DNA from: Prorocentrum cordatum
Taxonomy: Eukaryota > Sar > Dinophyceae > Prorocentrales > Prorocentraceae
Direction of reading: 5' to 3'
NCBI GenBank assembly: GCA_963575745.1
Contig: CAUYUJ010003670.1
Location: 433,474 to 497,473 of the forward strand
Length of the DNA stretch: 64,000 nucleotides
Below are positions 1 to 10,670 of the stretch, in pieces. The position numbers and the translations under genes are program-made. Positions within the stretch are counted from its first letter, which is position 1, and each line of letters starts with the position of its first letter. The notes below the pieces were generated by a model. The model did not search any database and was not told where the DNA came from. It saw nothing but the letters and a program-made list of their open reading frames with translations.

Positions 1-454
1 GGCGATGCCGAAGCGACCGAGGACAGCTCAAAGCTAAACGCGCCACCCGAAAATTATTACATAGTCTTGGCGGTACTTTCCGTGGCGCCGAGCCCACGGG
101 GAACATTGCGCTGGTAGGCGTTCCCACCCGTCTGGTGGATGCCATTCATGACATTATCCCTTCCTTACATCCTTTGGGGATTATCATCAAGGCCCGCCCT
201 GGGGTGACATTCCCAAACCAACTGCATGTGCGCCGTCCTGGCCGAGAACGCCCCGCGCCTGCAACAGCCCATGGCGCCACATATACAGAACATGGCCCCT
301 GACGCTCGCAGGTGGGACTTCGCGCGACCTCGGGGGCGCCTCACTCCCCACGAGGTCGCAGCCTCCATCGCCCCTCGCACGGCCCCCTGAGGCCAAATTT
401 GGCTTTCTTGGGGCTCCGCGAACCAGACCCGCGGGCGAGGCGCGAAGGGCGGCG
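1..454. other. Left edge, no recognised feature
   Basis: Moderately GC-rich sequence without a convincing exon, domain or repeat. The short open frames here show no family motif. Confidence 0.4.
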
Positions 455-660
455 ACGGATGAGGAGGAGGATCGGAGGAGGAGGATCGGAGGAGGAGGAT
501 CGGAGGAGGAGGAGGAAAAGGAGGACGCGGCGGCGGAGGAGGCGGAGGAGGCGGAGGAGGAGGAGGAGGGATGGAGGAGGAGGAGGAGGAGGAGGAGGAG
601 GAGGGGGAGGCGGAGGAGGAGGGATGGAGGAGGAGGAGGAGGAGGAGGAATGCGGAGGTC
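455..660 (+). repeat. Imperfect GGA trinucleotide tract
   Basis: Purine-rich run of GGA/GAG with a few GAT and GCG interruptions. The trinucleotide period keeps all frames open, so Arg/Glu/Gly-rich frames on plus and Pro/Ser/Leu-rich frames on minus are artefacts. Confidence 0.9.
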
Positions 661-699
661 TGGGGGACAAGGATGGGAAGGAGGATTGATTGATGGATG

Positions 700-1060
700 T
701 GCGAGGCTGAAGAGAAGTATGATGATGAGGAGGATGAGGGGGCTGATGCTGATTATCAAGACGATAATGATGATGCTGATGATGAGGATGATTCTGGTGA
801 AGAGTATGAAGAAGCTGATGCTGATGATGGTGATGATGATTAGGATGCTGATGATGATGGTGGTAATGATGATGGTCAATCTGATTATGATGATGATGCT
901 GATGATGTTGATGCTGGTGTTGATGATGATGACGATGATGATGGTGGTGCTAATGATGATGATGACGATCATGATGCCGATGATGACGAGGAGGAGGAAG
1001 TGGAGGCATAGGAGGAGGATTAGAGGATTATGGGGGAGGATTATGATGAGGAGGAGAATG
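700..1060 (+). repeat. Imperfect GAT trinucleotide tract
   Basis: Runs of GATGAT interrupted by GCT, GGT and AAT codon-sized variants, grading into GGA at the right. The open frames (Met-rich on plus, Ile-rich on minus) are products of the repeat. Confidence 0.9.
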
Positions 1061-1224
1061 AGGACCAACAACAGCCCAATGCCATAGCCCCCGCCCGCAG
1101 CTGTGGATAAAATCGAGGGGGGGCCCTCTGCAGTCTGCGGGGCTTGAAACATGTTCTAAAGATGCCCGCCTCGGGCGCCGACATCTTCCCATGCCGTACG
1201 GTGGGGTTATGTTTTTCGTGTGAT

Positions 1225-1600
1225 ACCCCCGCCGCCTCACCCACTCACTCCCGCCTTATGCTCCTTACTCTCACGCTTAGAGCACTCATTTTCAGACCCA
1301 CCCGCAGACATATTCGCTCACACGCAGCGCAGGCTCACTCCCATTCAGCTTCGCCACTTTCGGATATCTATTCATATTCACTGGCGCTCAGTCTTATTCA
1401 CGCAAAGGCCACTCACACGCCGATGCGCTCATACTCATCTTAGTCACGCGCAGACTCACACATACCCAGACCCATTGGCACTCAGACCCGCTCACACACG
1501 CAGACCCACTCACACTTTGACTCGTTCACAGCCTCGCACTCGTATCATGAGGCATTCATCCGTATTTCGATCACATTCATACATTTTTTGTCATACCCGG
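1225..1600 (+). repeat. CACTCA-type low-complexity block
   Basis: Variants of ACTCAC, CTCACAC and CAGACCCA recur every 10-25 bases. The block reads like a decayed short tandem array; no coding signal seen. Confidence 0.6.
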
Positions 1601-1619
1601 ACTCATTCATGCTCAGACT

Positions 1620-3530
1620 ATCTCACACCCGACGTGGCAGGCGTGGCATCTGGGCGCCACAAAGGGAAACGCCAGGAAGAGGGGAACTTTCCCGTTCGCG
1701 CGCAGATTGTGGGATGCCTCGGGCGATTTGCCGGTCTGGTGGCTTAGGCTCTTTTCTCTCAATGGCCCCATGGGCATTGCGGTACGTGTCAGTGGCAGTC
1801 GTGGCACGTGCGCACCCCAAGGGGGGACCCTCGTGGGTACGTCTCGTGGGCACGTGGGCACTGAGGTACATCTCATGGGCAATGGACCCTCGGTGGCAGT
1901 CGTGGCACGTGCGCACCCCAAGGGGGGACATTTGCCCCTTCGCGCGCAGACAGTGGCGACGTCTCGGCGCGGTTTGCTTATTTGGTGGCTCCGGCTTTTC
2001 TCTTTTGGGAGCCCCCACGATAACACTGCGGTCTAGTAGGCGGGGCATTTCGACACCCTAAGGAGGAGTCGCCAGGGAGGGAAACACATTCCCGTTCGCG
2101 CTCGCGTTGTGGGGATGTCTCGGTGCGGTTTGCTTGTTTGTTGGATCAGATTTTTTTTTGAGAACCCCATGGTCGCTGTGATACAGCAGGCGGGGTAACT
2201 GGGCCCCAGGGAGGGGATGGGGAACACTTGCCCGTTCGCGCGCAGTTTGTGGGGATGCCTCGGGAAGGTTTTCCGGTTTGGCGGCTTTGGCTCAGAGCCC
2301 AATGATCATTGCGGTCTATCAGGCGGGGCATTTGGGCTCCCCAATCGAGAACCGCCAGGGAGTGATATTTGCCCGTATTCTTCGGATATCTCTGGGCGGT
2401 TTGCCTGCTTAGTGGTTCACGTTCTGCTTGGGAGCCCCATGGCTACACTGCGGCATGCCAGTCGTGGTACGTGCGCGCCTCAAGGAGAAACCACCAGGGA
2501 GAGGGGCACTTGCCCATTCGCGTCCACATCCTGGGGATGTCTCAGGGGGTCTCAGGCGGTTTGCCCGTTGAGTGGCTTAGACCTTTTTTGGACTAGCAGG
2601 CGTGGATTTGGGAATCCTAAGGGGGAGACGCCAGGGAGGGGAACATCTGCCAGTTCGCGCGCAGAGTGTGGGGATGCCCTGGGCGGCATGCATGCTTGGT
2701 GGAACCGCCAGGGGTTGTTGCACGGACCAGTTTGTGCTCAGACTGTGGACACGTTCCAGTCGGCTTGCTGGTTCCACCCCCTCCGATTGATTGAGAGCCC
2801 CATGGTGCGGTGTTGCAGGCGTGGCACTTCGGCACCACAAGGGGGAGCCACCACGGATGACATACGGGCCCATTCGCGTGTTGGTCGGGGGGATGCTTCA
2901 AGCCGTTTGCCAGTTTCGGTGCTTCGTGCTCTTCTCTCTTGAGCGTCCAATGACCACTGCGATATAGGAGGTGTTGCACTTGGACGCTTCGAGGGGGAGC
3001 CGCCCAGGGTGCATTACGGACCCATTCGCGCGCAGGTTGGGGGGATGCCTCAAGCGGTTCGCCTGTTTTGGCGCTTCGGACTCTCCATGATCACCGTTAT
3101 GAAGAAGACTTTGCCTGCGTGCACCTCCAAGGGGGAGCCGCCTGGGGTGTAGCATAGGCCCACTCGCACCAAATTGCAGGGATGTCTCAGGCGATTCGCG
3201 CCCTGTTTCGGCGCCTCTACTACGTCCGAGGTACCTCATTGTGTTTCCTCATCTGCGGCTGCCCTCTTCTTCTCCAGCTGTTTTTGCTTGCCCCTCGCCC
3301 CGCGCGCCCCGTCGGCTACTCGAACGCGTCATCTTCCGCTTTCGCTGCTGACAAAGACTTTTCCTTGCCAGTTCGCGTCCGGATGGGGGGGGACTTCTCA
3401 GGCGAAACGTTGGTGTGCACGCCCGAGTCCTTTCCTTTCAGGGTCCCAGGATCGTCCCGATGCAGTAGGCACAGCATGTGGACGCTCCAAAGGGGAACCG
3501 CCAGGGGACTCCCAGTCACCACAGGCTAAC
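1620..3530 (+). repeat. Tandem array of a ~140-bp unit
   Basis: A unit beginning near CCCGTTCGCGCGCAG and continuing with GGGGATGTCTC, GGTTTGCC and a GGAGCCCCATGG-like word recurs near 1,690, 1,936, 2,092, 2,230, 2,371, 2,512, 2,651, 2,870, 3,020, 3,163 and 3,369. Most spacings are 138-156 bp; a few are longer, as if units carry insertions or a unit decayed. Copies are well diverged. Frames through it have no conserved protein. Confidence 0.8.
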
Positions 3531-3534
3531 ATTT

Positions 3535-3834
3535 TAGAATTCGGACACTTGCAGACGGGAGTGCCAGGATCTGATGTGTACATCTGGGGATTCCGTGCCG
3601 AAGAATTGCACACTGCACGACGATCCCGCCGCGGGCGCATGCAGTCAAACTTAATAGCAAGGACGAGCGACTTTCCAAGGCTTCCCTTGCATCCTTCTCC
3701 GGTCCATCCTTGGTTCCTTTCGTTGGCCACGGCCCGCTCGAAAAGTGTCAGCATGGCCTTCCAGTGTCCTTGCATCCTTATCGTGCATTCTTATTATACG
3801 TTTCGATTGTATTTCGCTAGGGCAGCGTGGGCGT
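3535..3834. other. Spacer without recognised feature
   Basis: Low-copy sequence between the 140-bp array and the GC-rich minisatellite. No gene or motif recognised. Confidence 0.35.
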
Positions 3835-3985
3835 ATCGCGGGCGGGTGGCGGGTGGGTCGCGTGCGGGTCGCGGGCGGGTCGCAGGTGGGTCGCGGGCGG
3901 GTCGCGGGTGGGTCGTGGCCGGGTCGCGGCTGGGTCGCGGGCGGGTCGCGGGTGAGTCGCGGGCGGGCCGCCCGCGAGGTCGACG
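3835..3985 (+). repeat. GCGGGTCG minisatellite
   Basis: About 15 copies of a 10-bp unit, often paired as 20 bp, of the type GCGGGCGGGTCGCGGGTGGG. All frames stay open. Confidence 0.85.
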
Positions 3986-4009
3986 ACAACAACAAGGACA
4001 ACAATCATT

Positions 4010-4110
4010 TCAAGACTGTTCGCTCTTATCTGCTCGAGTGTCTGCAACGTGTTTCCCAAACCCTCGATACCCGCCCCCTTCGTCTTCGATCGTGCCCCTT
4101 TTGGGGGGGT
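4010..4110 (+). repeat. Dispersed sequence D, copy 1
   Basis: Contains GCTCTTATCT, CCAAACCCTCGATACC and CGTCTTCGATCG, which recur in the same order near 9,985-10,075 and 12,445-12,535. CAA-rich DNA lies directly upstream in two of the copies. The role is unknown. Confidence 0.65.
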
Positions 4111-4159
4111 ATATATTTCTTCCCTTCAGGCCTGGCCCCGGCAAACGGCGGGGCGGCCG

Positions 4160-4384
4160 CGGACCGTCGGCCTGGCCAGCGGCAGTGGTGATCGGCGGCA
4201 GCCCGACCCTTAGAGGGACGGGCAGGAGATCGACCACGACGACGACGACGAAGACGCAAACGCGCGAAAGCGAGAGCGAGAGCGAGAGCGAGGGCGACCG
4301 CGGGGCCACGAAGGGCATGCGTATGGGGCCACGAAGGGCGCGAACGAGCGGGGGCCAAGAAGGGCAGATAATGGTTAGAGCGCT
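4160..4384 (+). other. GC-rich spacer with GGGGCCACGAAGGGC words
   Basis: Includes a CGAAAGCGAGAGCGAGAGC run and two GGGGCCACGAAGGGC words shared with the 42-bp array at 8.8-9.5 kb. No gene seen. Confidence 0.5.
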
Positions 4385-4494
4385 ACCCAACAACAGAAAT
4401 CCCAGGGGGGGGTCGGAAGGGGGGACCCCCCCCCCCCAACAAAAAAAGTCCCAGGGGGGGTCGGAAGGGGGGGACCCCCCCCAACAAAAATTAG
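4385..4494 (+). repeat. Two G/C-tract direct repeats left of array A
   Basis: Two adjacent copies of a ~50-bp sequence: TCCCAGGGGGGG, then TCGGAAGGGG, a C tract and CCAACAAAAA. A third partial copy is at 5,848-5,884, right of array A, so the array is bracketed by the same sequence in the same direction. Confidence 0.75.
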
Positions 4495-5657
4495 CCTGGC
4501 GAAGGACCCGACCATATGCAGTTGTGAGTGATGCTGGTGTGAGTACCGTCTTCGGTGGATCTCCCTATGAGGCCACGAACCGTTTGAGGGGTGTGCCGAA
4601 ATGGGTGTGGGGGCGGCATGCGAACGTTGCCACTGGGGCCTTCGGTGGAGCTCCTTATGGAGCCACGAAGCGTCTGAGGGGTACACCGAAGTTGGTGTGG
4701 GGGCGGCATGCGAACGTAGCCACTGGGGCCTTCGGTGAGCTCCTTATGGAGCCACGAAGCGTCTGAGGGGTGTGCCGAAATTGGTGTGGGGGCCGCATGC
4801 GAACGCAGCCACTGGGGCCTTCGGTGGAGCTCCCTATGGGGCCACGAAGCGTGTGAGGGGTGTGCCGAAATAGGTGGTGGGGAGGCATGCGGACCCTGCC
4901 ACTGGGGCCTTCGGTGGAGCTCCCTATGGGGCCACGAAACGTGTGAGGGGTGTGCCGAAATGGGTGGTGGGGAGGCATGCGAACCCTGCCACTGGGGCCT
5001 TCGGTGGAGCTCCCTATGGGGCCACGAAACGTGTGAGGGGTGTGCCGAAATGGGTGGTGGGGAGGCCTGCGAACCCTGCCACTGGGGCCTTCGGTGGAGC
5101 TCCCTATGGGGCCACGAAACGTGTGAGGGGTGTGCCGAAATGGGTGGTGGGGAGGCATGCGGACCCTGCCACTGGGGCCTTCGGTGGAGCGATGTGAGGG
5201 GTGTGCCGAAATGGGTGAGGCATGCGGGCCACTGGGGCCTTCGGTGGAGCTCCCTATGGGGCCACGAAACGTGTGAGGGGTGTGCCGAAATGGGTGGTGG
5301 GGAGGCATGCGAACCCTGCCACTGGGGCCTTCGGTGGAGCTCCCTATGGGGCCACGAAACGTGTGAGGGGTGTGCCGAAATGGGTGGTGGGGAGGCATGC
5401 GGACCCTGCCACTGGGGCCTTCGGTGGAGCTCCCTATGGGGCCACGAAACGTGTGAGGGGTGTGCCGAAATGGGTGGTGGGGAGGCCTGCGGACCCTGCC
5501 ACTGGGGCCTTCGGTGGAGCTCCCTATGGGGTCACGAAACGTGTGAGGGGTGCGCCGATATGGGTGGTGGGGAGGCATGTGGACCCTGCCACTGGGGCCT
5601 TCGGTGGAGCTCCCTATGGGGCCACGAAGCGTGTCAGGGGTGTGCCGAAATCGGTGG

Positions 5658-5719
<62 letters not shown>

Positions 5720-5720
5720 C

Positions 5721-5758
<38 letters not shown>

Positions 5759-5845
5759 GGAGGAGGGAGGGGGGGGGAGGAGGAGGAGGTGAGGAACGCG
5801 GGGCGCCGTCACTTCAAAACGAGGACCCAACACCACACGATGGTT
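4495..5845 (+). repeat. Array A: 90-bp satellite with conserved flanks
   Basis: About 12 copies of a 90-bp unit. Key words in order: CTTCGGTGGAGCTCCCTATG, GGGCCACGAAACGTGTGAGG, TGTGCCGAAATGGGTGG and GGCATGCGAACCCTGCCACT. The left flank (TTAGCCTGGCGAAGGACCC, CATATGCAGTTGTGAG) and right flank (GAGGAACGCGGGGC, CTTCAAAACGAGGACCCAAC) recur around array B. Units end in a GATGAT/GCTGCT microsatellite at 5,656-5,765. One unit near 5,190-5,225 is shortened. As 90 is divisible by three, several frames remain open; they are not taken as genes. Confidence 0.95.
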
Positions 5846-6195
5846 GGGAAAAATCCCAGGGGGGGGTCGGAAGGGCCCCCCCCCTGCTCGCGAACGAGTG
5901 GCACGGGGGGGCTAAGGGGCTCCCTCCTCCCTTCCCCCTGGCGAAAGAAAGGGAAGGGGGGCCGTCAGGGGGGCGTTCCCTCCTTCCGTTCTGCATTCTT
6001 CATCATCTCCGGCGCGCTTGGGGGGCCACTCTTCCAGGTGCATAAGGGGTGTTAGCCCCTCTCCCCCCGCCCACGCGGCCGTTGCATTTCCCTTCTTCTC
6101 CGGCGCACGAGGCAGGGGAGGGGCGGGGCCCCTTGGCGGACGCCCGCCGTTGATCGCTCGCACGCTCTGCCATGGATCGCTCGCACGCCCTGCCA
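5846..6195. other. Spacer with short direct repeats
   Basis: Holds the third G/C-tract copy (5,848-5,884) and a ~23-bp direct repeat GATCGCTCGCACGC(T/C)CTGCCATG at about 6,152-6,197. No gene recognised. Confidence 0.5.
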
Positions 6196-8360
6196 TGTAT
6201 GTGTCCACATTCGGGTCGTGGTCTCGTTTTCTCGGACCCTGGCTCGTTTTCTCGTTTTCCTGCTTTCTCGGCCCCTGGTTCGTAGTTTCGTTTTCTCGGG
6301 CCCTGCTTCGTTTTCTCGTTTCCTCGTTTTCTCGGCCCCTGAGCCGTGGTCGTGTTTTCGGACATGGTTCATTTTCGCGTTTTCTGTGCCCTTGTGTTGT
6401 GGTCTCGTTTTCTCGGACGCTGGTTTGTTTTCTCGTTTTCTCGTTTTCTCGGCCCCTGGGTCGTGGTCTCGTTCTCTTGGACCTTGGTTCGTTGTCTCGT
6501 TTTCTTGTTTTCTCGGCTTGTGGGTTTTTGTGCCGTTTTCTCGGGCCCTGGTTCGTGACCTCGTTTTTTTTTTTTGTTTTCTCGGCCCATGGGTCGTGGT
6601 CTCATTTCCTCGGACTCTGGTTGGTTGTCACGTTTTCTCGTGTTCTCAGCCCCTGGGGCGTGTTCTCGTTTTCTCTGACCCTGGTTCGTTTTTTGTTTTC
6701 TCGGCCCCTGGATCGTGGTCCCCTTTTCTCGGACCCTGGTTTGGCTTCTCGCGTTCTCCGTTTCTCGGCCCCTGGATTGTGGTTTTGTTTTCTCTGACCC
6801 TGGTTCGTTTTCTCGTTCTCCGTTTCTCGGACCCAGGATTGGTTTTGTTTTCTCTGACCCTGGTTCGTGTTCTCGTTTTTTGTTTTCTCGGCCGCTGGTT
6901 CGTGGTCTCGTTTTCGCGGACCCTGGTTAGTTTTCTCATTTTCTCGCTTTCTCGGCCCCTGGGTCGTAGTCTCGTTTTCTCGGACCCTTGTGCGTTTGGC
7001 ATTTGCTGGTTTTCTCGGTCCCTAGGTCGTGGTCTCGGTTTCTCGGGCCCTGGTTCTTTTTTGTTTTCTCGTTTTCTCGGCCCCTGGGTGTTTGACTCGT
7101 TTCCTCGGGTCCTGGTTCGTTGTCTTGTTTTCTCGTTTTCTTGGCTCCTGGGTCGTGGCTTCGTTTTCTCTGACTCTGTTTTTTTGTTGTCTTGTTCTAT
7201 CGTCCCCTGGGTCGTGGTCTTGTTCTCTCGGACCCTGGTTCGTTTCCGCGTTTTTTGTTGTAATTTTGTTTTTTGCTTTCTCGGCCCCTGGGTCGTGGTC
7301 TCGTTTTCTCGTACCCTGGTTTGTTTTCTCGTTTTCGCGTTGTCTCTGCCCCGTGGTCGTGGTCTCGTTTTCTCGGACCCCGTTTCGTTTTCCCGTTCTC
7401 CGATATTCTCGGCTCTTGGGTCGTGTTCTCGTTTTCTCGGGCGCTGGTTCGTGGTCTAGTTTTCTTGTTTTCTCGGCCCCTTGGTCGTGGTTTCGTTTTC
7501 TCGGGCACTGGTTAGTTTTTTCGTTTGCTCGTTTTCTCTGCCCCTGGGTCGTGGTCTCGTTTTCTTTGACCCTGGTTCGTGTTCTCGTTTCTTGTTTTCT
7601 CGGCCCCTCGGTCGTGGTCTCGTTTTCGCGGACCCTGGTTAGTTTTCTCGTTTCCTGGTTTGCTCGGCCCCTGGGTCGTGGTCTCGTTTTCACGGACCCC
7701 GTTTCGTTTTCTCGTTTTCTAATTTTCTCTGCCTTTGGGTCGAGTTCTCATTTTCTCGGAACCTGGTTCGTTTTTTCGTTCTCTCGGACCCTGGCTCGTT
7801 TTTTCGTTTTCTCGTTTTCTCAGCCCCTGGGTCGTGGTTTTGTTTTCTCGGACCGATATTCGTGTTTTCTCGGCCTGAGTCGTGGTATCGTTTTCTCTGA
7901 CCCTGGTTTGTTTGTTTGTTTGTTTTCTCTTGTTCTTGGCCCCTTGGTCGTTATCTCGTTTTCTCCGACCCTGTTTCTTGCCTTTTTTCTTCGTTTTCTC
8001 GTCTTCTGTGTTTTTGTTTCGTTTTCTCGGGCCCTGGCTCGTTTTCTTGTTTTCTCGTTTTCTCGGCCCTTGGGCCGTGTTCTCGTTTTCTCGGCCGCTG
8101 GTTCGTTGTTTTGTTCTCACGTTTCTGGGCCCCTTGGTCTTGGTTTCGTTGTCTCGGGCACTGGTTTGTTTTCTTGTTTTCTCGTTTTGTCGGCCCCTGG
8201 GTCGTGGTCTCGTTTTCTCGGACCCTGGTTCGTTCGCGTTTTCTCTGCTCCTGGGTCGTGGTCTCGTTTTCTCGGACCCTGGTTCGTTTTCTCGGGCGCT
8301 GGTTCGTTTTCTCGTTTTCTCGGCCCCTGGGTCGTGGTCTCGTTTTCTCTGACCCTGGGT
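6195..8360 (+). repeat. 2.1-kb array of a ~60-bp T/C-rich unit
   Basis: Built from the words TCGGCCCCTGGGTCGTGGTC, TCGTTTTCTCGGACCCTGG and TTCGTTTTCTCGTTTTC. Unit length varies by internal CGTTTTCT duplications, so no fixed period holds. Long Phe/Ser/Arg-rich frames exist in several registers at once, which marks them as repeat products. Confidence 0.9.
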
Positions 8361-8525
8361 CGTCGTCGTCGTCGGTCGTCGGTCGCGCGTCGTCCGTCGT
8401 CAGTCGCCGTCTCCGTATGACTTCGTTCTCATCGTGACGACCACGACGAGGTCATACGAAGACGGCGACAATGACGGCGACGGCGGCGACGATGACGACG
8501 ACGACGACGGCGTCGTACGAAAACG
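8360..8525. repeat. GTC tract facing GAC tract, with 19-bp hairpin
   Basis: A (GTC)-rich arm and a (GAC)-rich arm face each other. At the centre, 8,403-8,421 and 8,451-8,469 are inverted copies with one mismatch, leaving a 29-nt loop. The whole block can fold into a long imperfect stem. Confidence 0.75.
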
Positions 8526-8529
8526 TAGA

Positions 8530-8820
8530 GCGACGGCGGGGCGTTCCTCTCCAGGGCGCGGGGGAAAGAGAGAGGTTCGAGTGCCAGGGGGGGGGGGTCC
8601 CTCCTCCAGGGCGCGGGAGCGAGAGACAGCCTCGAGTGCCGTGTGTGCCGGGGGGGTGGGGTGGGTCCCCTCCTCCAGGGCGCGGGTGCGAGAGAGAGTC
8701 TCGAGTGCCGGGGGGGGGGGGGGGACTCCCCCTTCCCCCCTCTCTCCCTGCAGTGCTCGGGCGGGGGGGGGCTCCCACCCCCCGTTTTGGGACCCCCCCC
8801 CCCGGCGGTTGCTGAGCGAC
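8530..8820 (+). repeat. G-tract repeat with CTCCAGGGCGCGGG words
   Basis: CTCCAGGGCGCGGG at 8,549, 8,604 and 8,671 (55 and 67 bp apart), each followed by GCGAGAGAGAG, CTCGAGTGCC and a run of 7-14 G. Followed by long G and C tracts to about 8,810. Confidence 0.75.
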
Positions 8821-8844
8821 TTTTTTGTTGAGTGTCGCTCTCTC

Positions 8845-9480
8845 AGATAATGCGGGGCCACAGAGGGCAACGACTGGGCCCCTGAGGGCTGCAACTGGGC
8901 CGCGAAGGACAGCGAGGGGGCCACAAAAGGGCGACAGCGGGGCCACGAAGAGCATACGTATGGGGCCACGACGGCGCGAACGAGCGAGGGCCACGAAGGA
9001 CGTGCGCATACTGGGCCGCAGAGGGCAAGGACGGGGCCAGTAAGGACAGCAACGGGGCCACGAAGGACAGCGAGGGGGCCGTTAAGGGCGACCGCGGGGC
9101 CACGAAGCGCATGCGTATGGGGTCACGACGGGCGCGAACGAGCGGGGGCCACGAAGGGCATACGTACGTGGGGCCACGAAAAGAAGCGAGGTGGCCACGA
9201 AAGGCTGCCACGGGGCCACGAAGGGCAGCGAGGGGGCCACGAAACGCTGCAACGGGGCCACGAAGGCGAGGGGGCTACGCACGGCTGCAACGTGGCCACG
9301 AAGGGCAGCGAGGGGGCCACGAAGGGTTGCCACGGGGCCACGAAGGGCAGCGAGGGGGCCACGCACGGCTGCAACGGGGCCACGAAGGGCAGCGAGGGGA
9401 CCACGAAGGGCTGCAACAGGTCCACGAAGGGCAGCGAGGGGGCCCACGACGGGCTGCAACGGGGCCACGACGGGCAGCGA
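8845..9480 (+). repeat. Array of 21/42-bp GGGGCCACGAAGGGC unit
   Basis: Two 21-bp half units alternate: GGGGCCACGAAGGGCTGCAA and GGGGCCACGAAGGGCAGCGA. The 42-bp period is regular at 9,306, 9,348, 9,390 and 9,432 and decays leftwards. The core word GGGGCCACGAA is also the core of the 90-bp satellite. Confidence 0.9.
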
Positions 9481-9484
9481 TATC

Positions 9485-9780
9485 CCGATTCCTAAGTGAG
9501 CTGCGAGGGAGTCCTAAGCGTGAGCGCGAGTCCTGGGTGCCTGAGTGTCGGGAGCGCGGCGCTTGAGTACATTGCGGGGAATTCCGGCGCAAGAGCACGA
9601 TTCCGGAGTAAATTGCAAGCGAGGTTCCAGCGAGAGTGCGAGTCCAGAGCGCCGAGAGCGGTTCCTGAATAAGTTGCAAGGAAATCCCCAGCGAGAGCGC
9701 GATTCCCGAGTAACATGCGAAGCGGTCTCAGGCGGGAGCAAGGGTCCTGGCTAAATGCTGAGGAGGTCAGGCGGGAACCG
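9485..9780 (+). repeat. Degenerate ~45-bp repeat R, block 1
   Basis: Repeated words AGCGAGAGCGCGATTCC, GAGTAAATTGCAAG and GCGCGGCGCTTGAGTACATT. Related blocks are at 10,200-10,420 and 12,815-13,020. No coding evidence. Confidence 0.65.
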
Positions 9781-9835
9781 ATGTTGTTGTTGTTGTTGTT
9801 GTTGTTGCTGCTGCTGCTGTTGTTGTTGCTGCAAT
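9781..9835 (+). repeat. GTT/GCT trinucleotide tract
   Basis: Uninterrupted run of TTG/TGC triplets directly after repeat block R. Confidence 0.9.
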
Positions 9836-9837
9836 CC

Positions 9838-10199
9838 AGGGGCCAGGGGCGCAGTTTGACCCGAGTGACTTTCCCTGATCAAAAACAGGGTGCGAGCCCT
9901 GGGGGAAGCACTTCAATTGAAACACGCAATCGTAACAGGAGGAGGAGATCAACAATACTTACTCCTCCGTGGTGAGAATGAGACTGTTCGCTCTTGTCTG
10001 CCCGCGTGCCACTCATCATTCATATCCCAAGCCCTCGATACTGGCCTCCTTCGTCGTCGATCGCACCCCCTCAGGGGCCATGTTTTCTCACCTGCAACGT
10101 GCAGAACCAGGCGGGCAGATCGGGCGGGTTAGACCCTCACTGGCGGGTCGGGAAGGCGGGTTCAGACGGCCAGGTCGAGCAGACGAGTTGATGAAGCGT
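9838..10199 (+). repeat. Dispersed block with sequence D, copy 2
   Basis: GGGGCCAGGGGCGCAGTTTG and GGTGCGAGCCCTGGG recur near 13,030-13,095; a variant is at 10,431. Sequence D lies at about 9,985-10,075. The order microsatellite, GCGCAGTT block, D is partly kept in the copies. Confidence 0.6.
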
Positions 10200-10530
10200 G
10201 CGTCTTGCATGAATCGCAAGGAACTCTCGAGCGATAGCGTGCTTCCCAACTAACCGTAAGGCAATCCGCAGCGAAAGCGTGGTTCCTGAGTGTCGAGGGC
10301 GCGGCGTTTGAATACATTTCGAGGACGTCCCACGCGAGAGTGCGATTCCAGTATCAATTGTGACGAAGTCCCGCGCGAGAGCGCGATCTGGGAATTCATT
10401 AAACCTGAGGTTCTCCCTGATAGAAAACAGGGTGCGTGCCCCAGGAAGGGCATTTCATGTGAAAAACAAAATGTGCCCTGGAGGGGGATCAGCAGTAATC
10501 ATTTTTCAGTCGTGGGAATTCAACACTAAG
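10200..10530 (+). repeat. Repeat R, block 2, and GCGAGCCC-type tail
   Basis: Starts TGCATGAATCGCAAGGAA and contains GTCGAGGGCGCGGCGTTTGA and ACGTCCCACGCGAGAGTGCG, matching 12,815-12,960 closely. Ends with a GGTGCGTGCCCCAGGA variant and GGGGGATCAGCAG. Confidence 0.65.
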
Positions 10531-10670
10531 TAACCAACACAACAACAGCAACACCAACAACAACATCAGTACCACCAACATCGACTAGCAACAGCAGCAA
10601 CAACCACATACCCAGCATCAACAACAACATAGCCAACACCAGCAGCAGCACGAACACCACCAACAACAAA
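10530..10670 (+). repeat. CAA/CAG/CCA trinucleotide-rich tract
   Basis: Interrupted run of AACAACA, CAGCAG and ACCACC leading directly into the conserved left flank of array B. Confidence 0.8.

Noticed and set aside
4735-6045. 436- and 393-codon frames over the 90-bp array
   Set aside because: A 90-bp unit keeps several frames open on both strands at once; the peptide repeats are shadows of the DNA repeat.
6218-8420. Phe/Ser-rich frames resembling membrane proteins
   Set aside because: Open in several overlapping registers and composed of the T/C-rich tandem unit; apparent hydrophobic segments follow from CGTTTTCT words.
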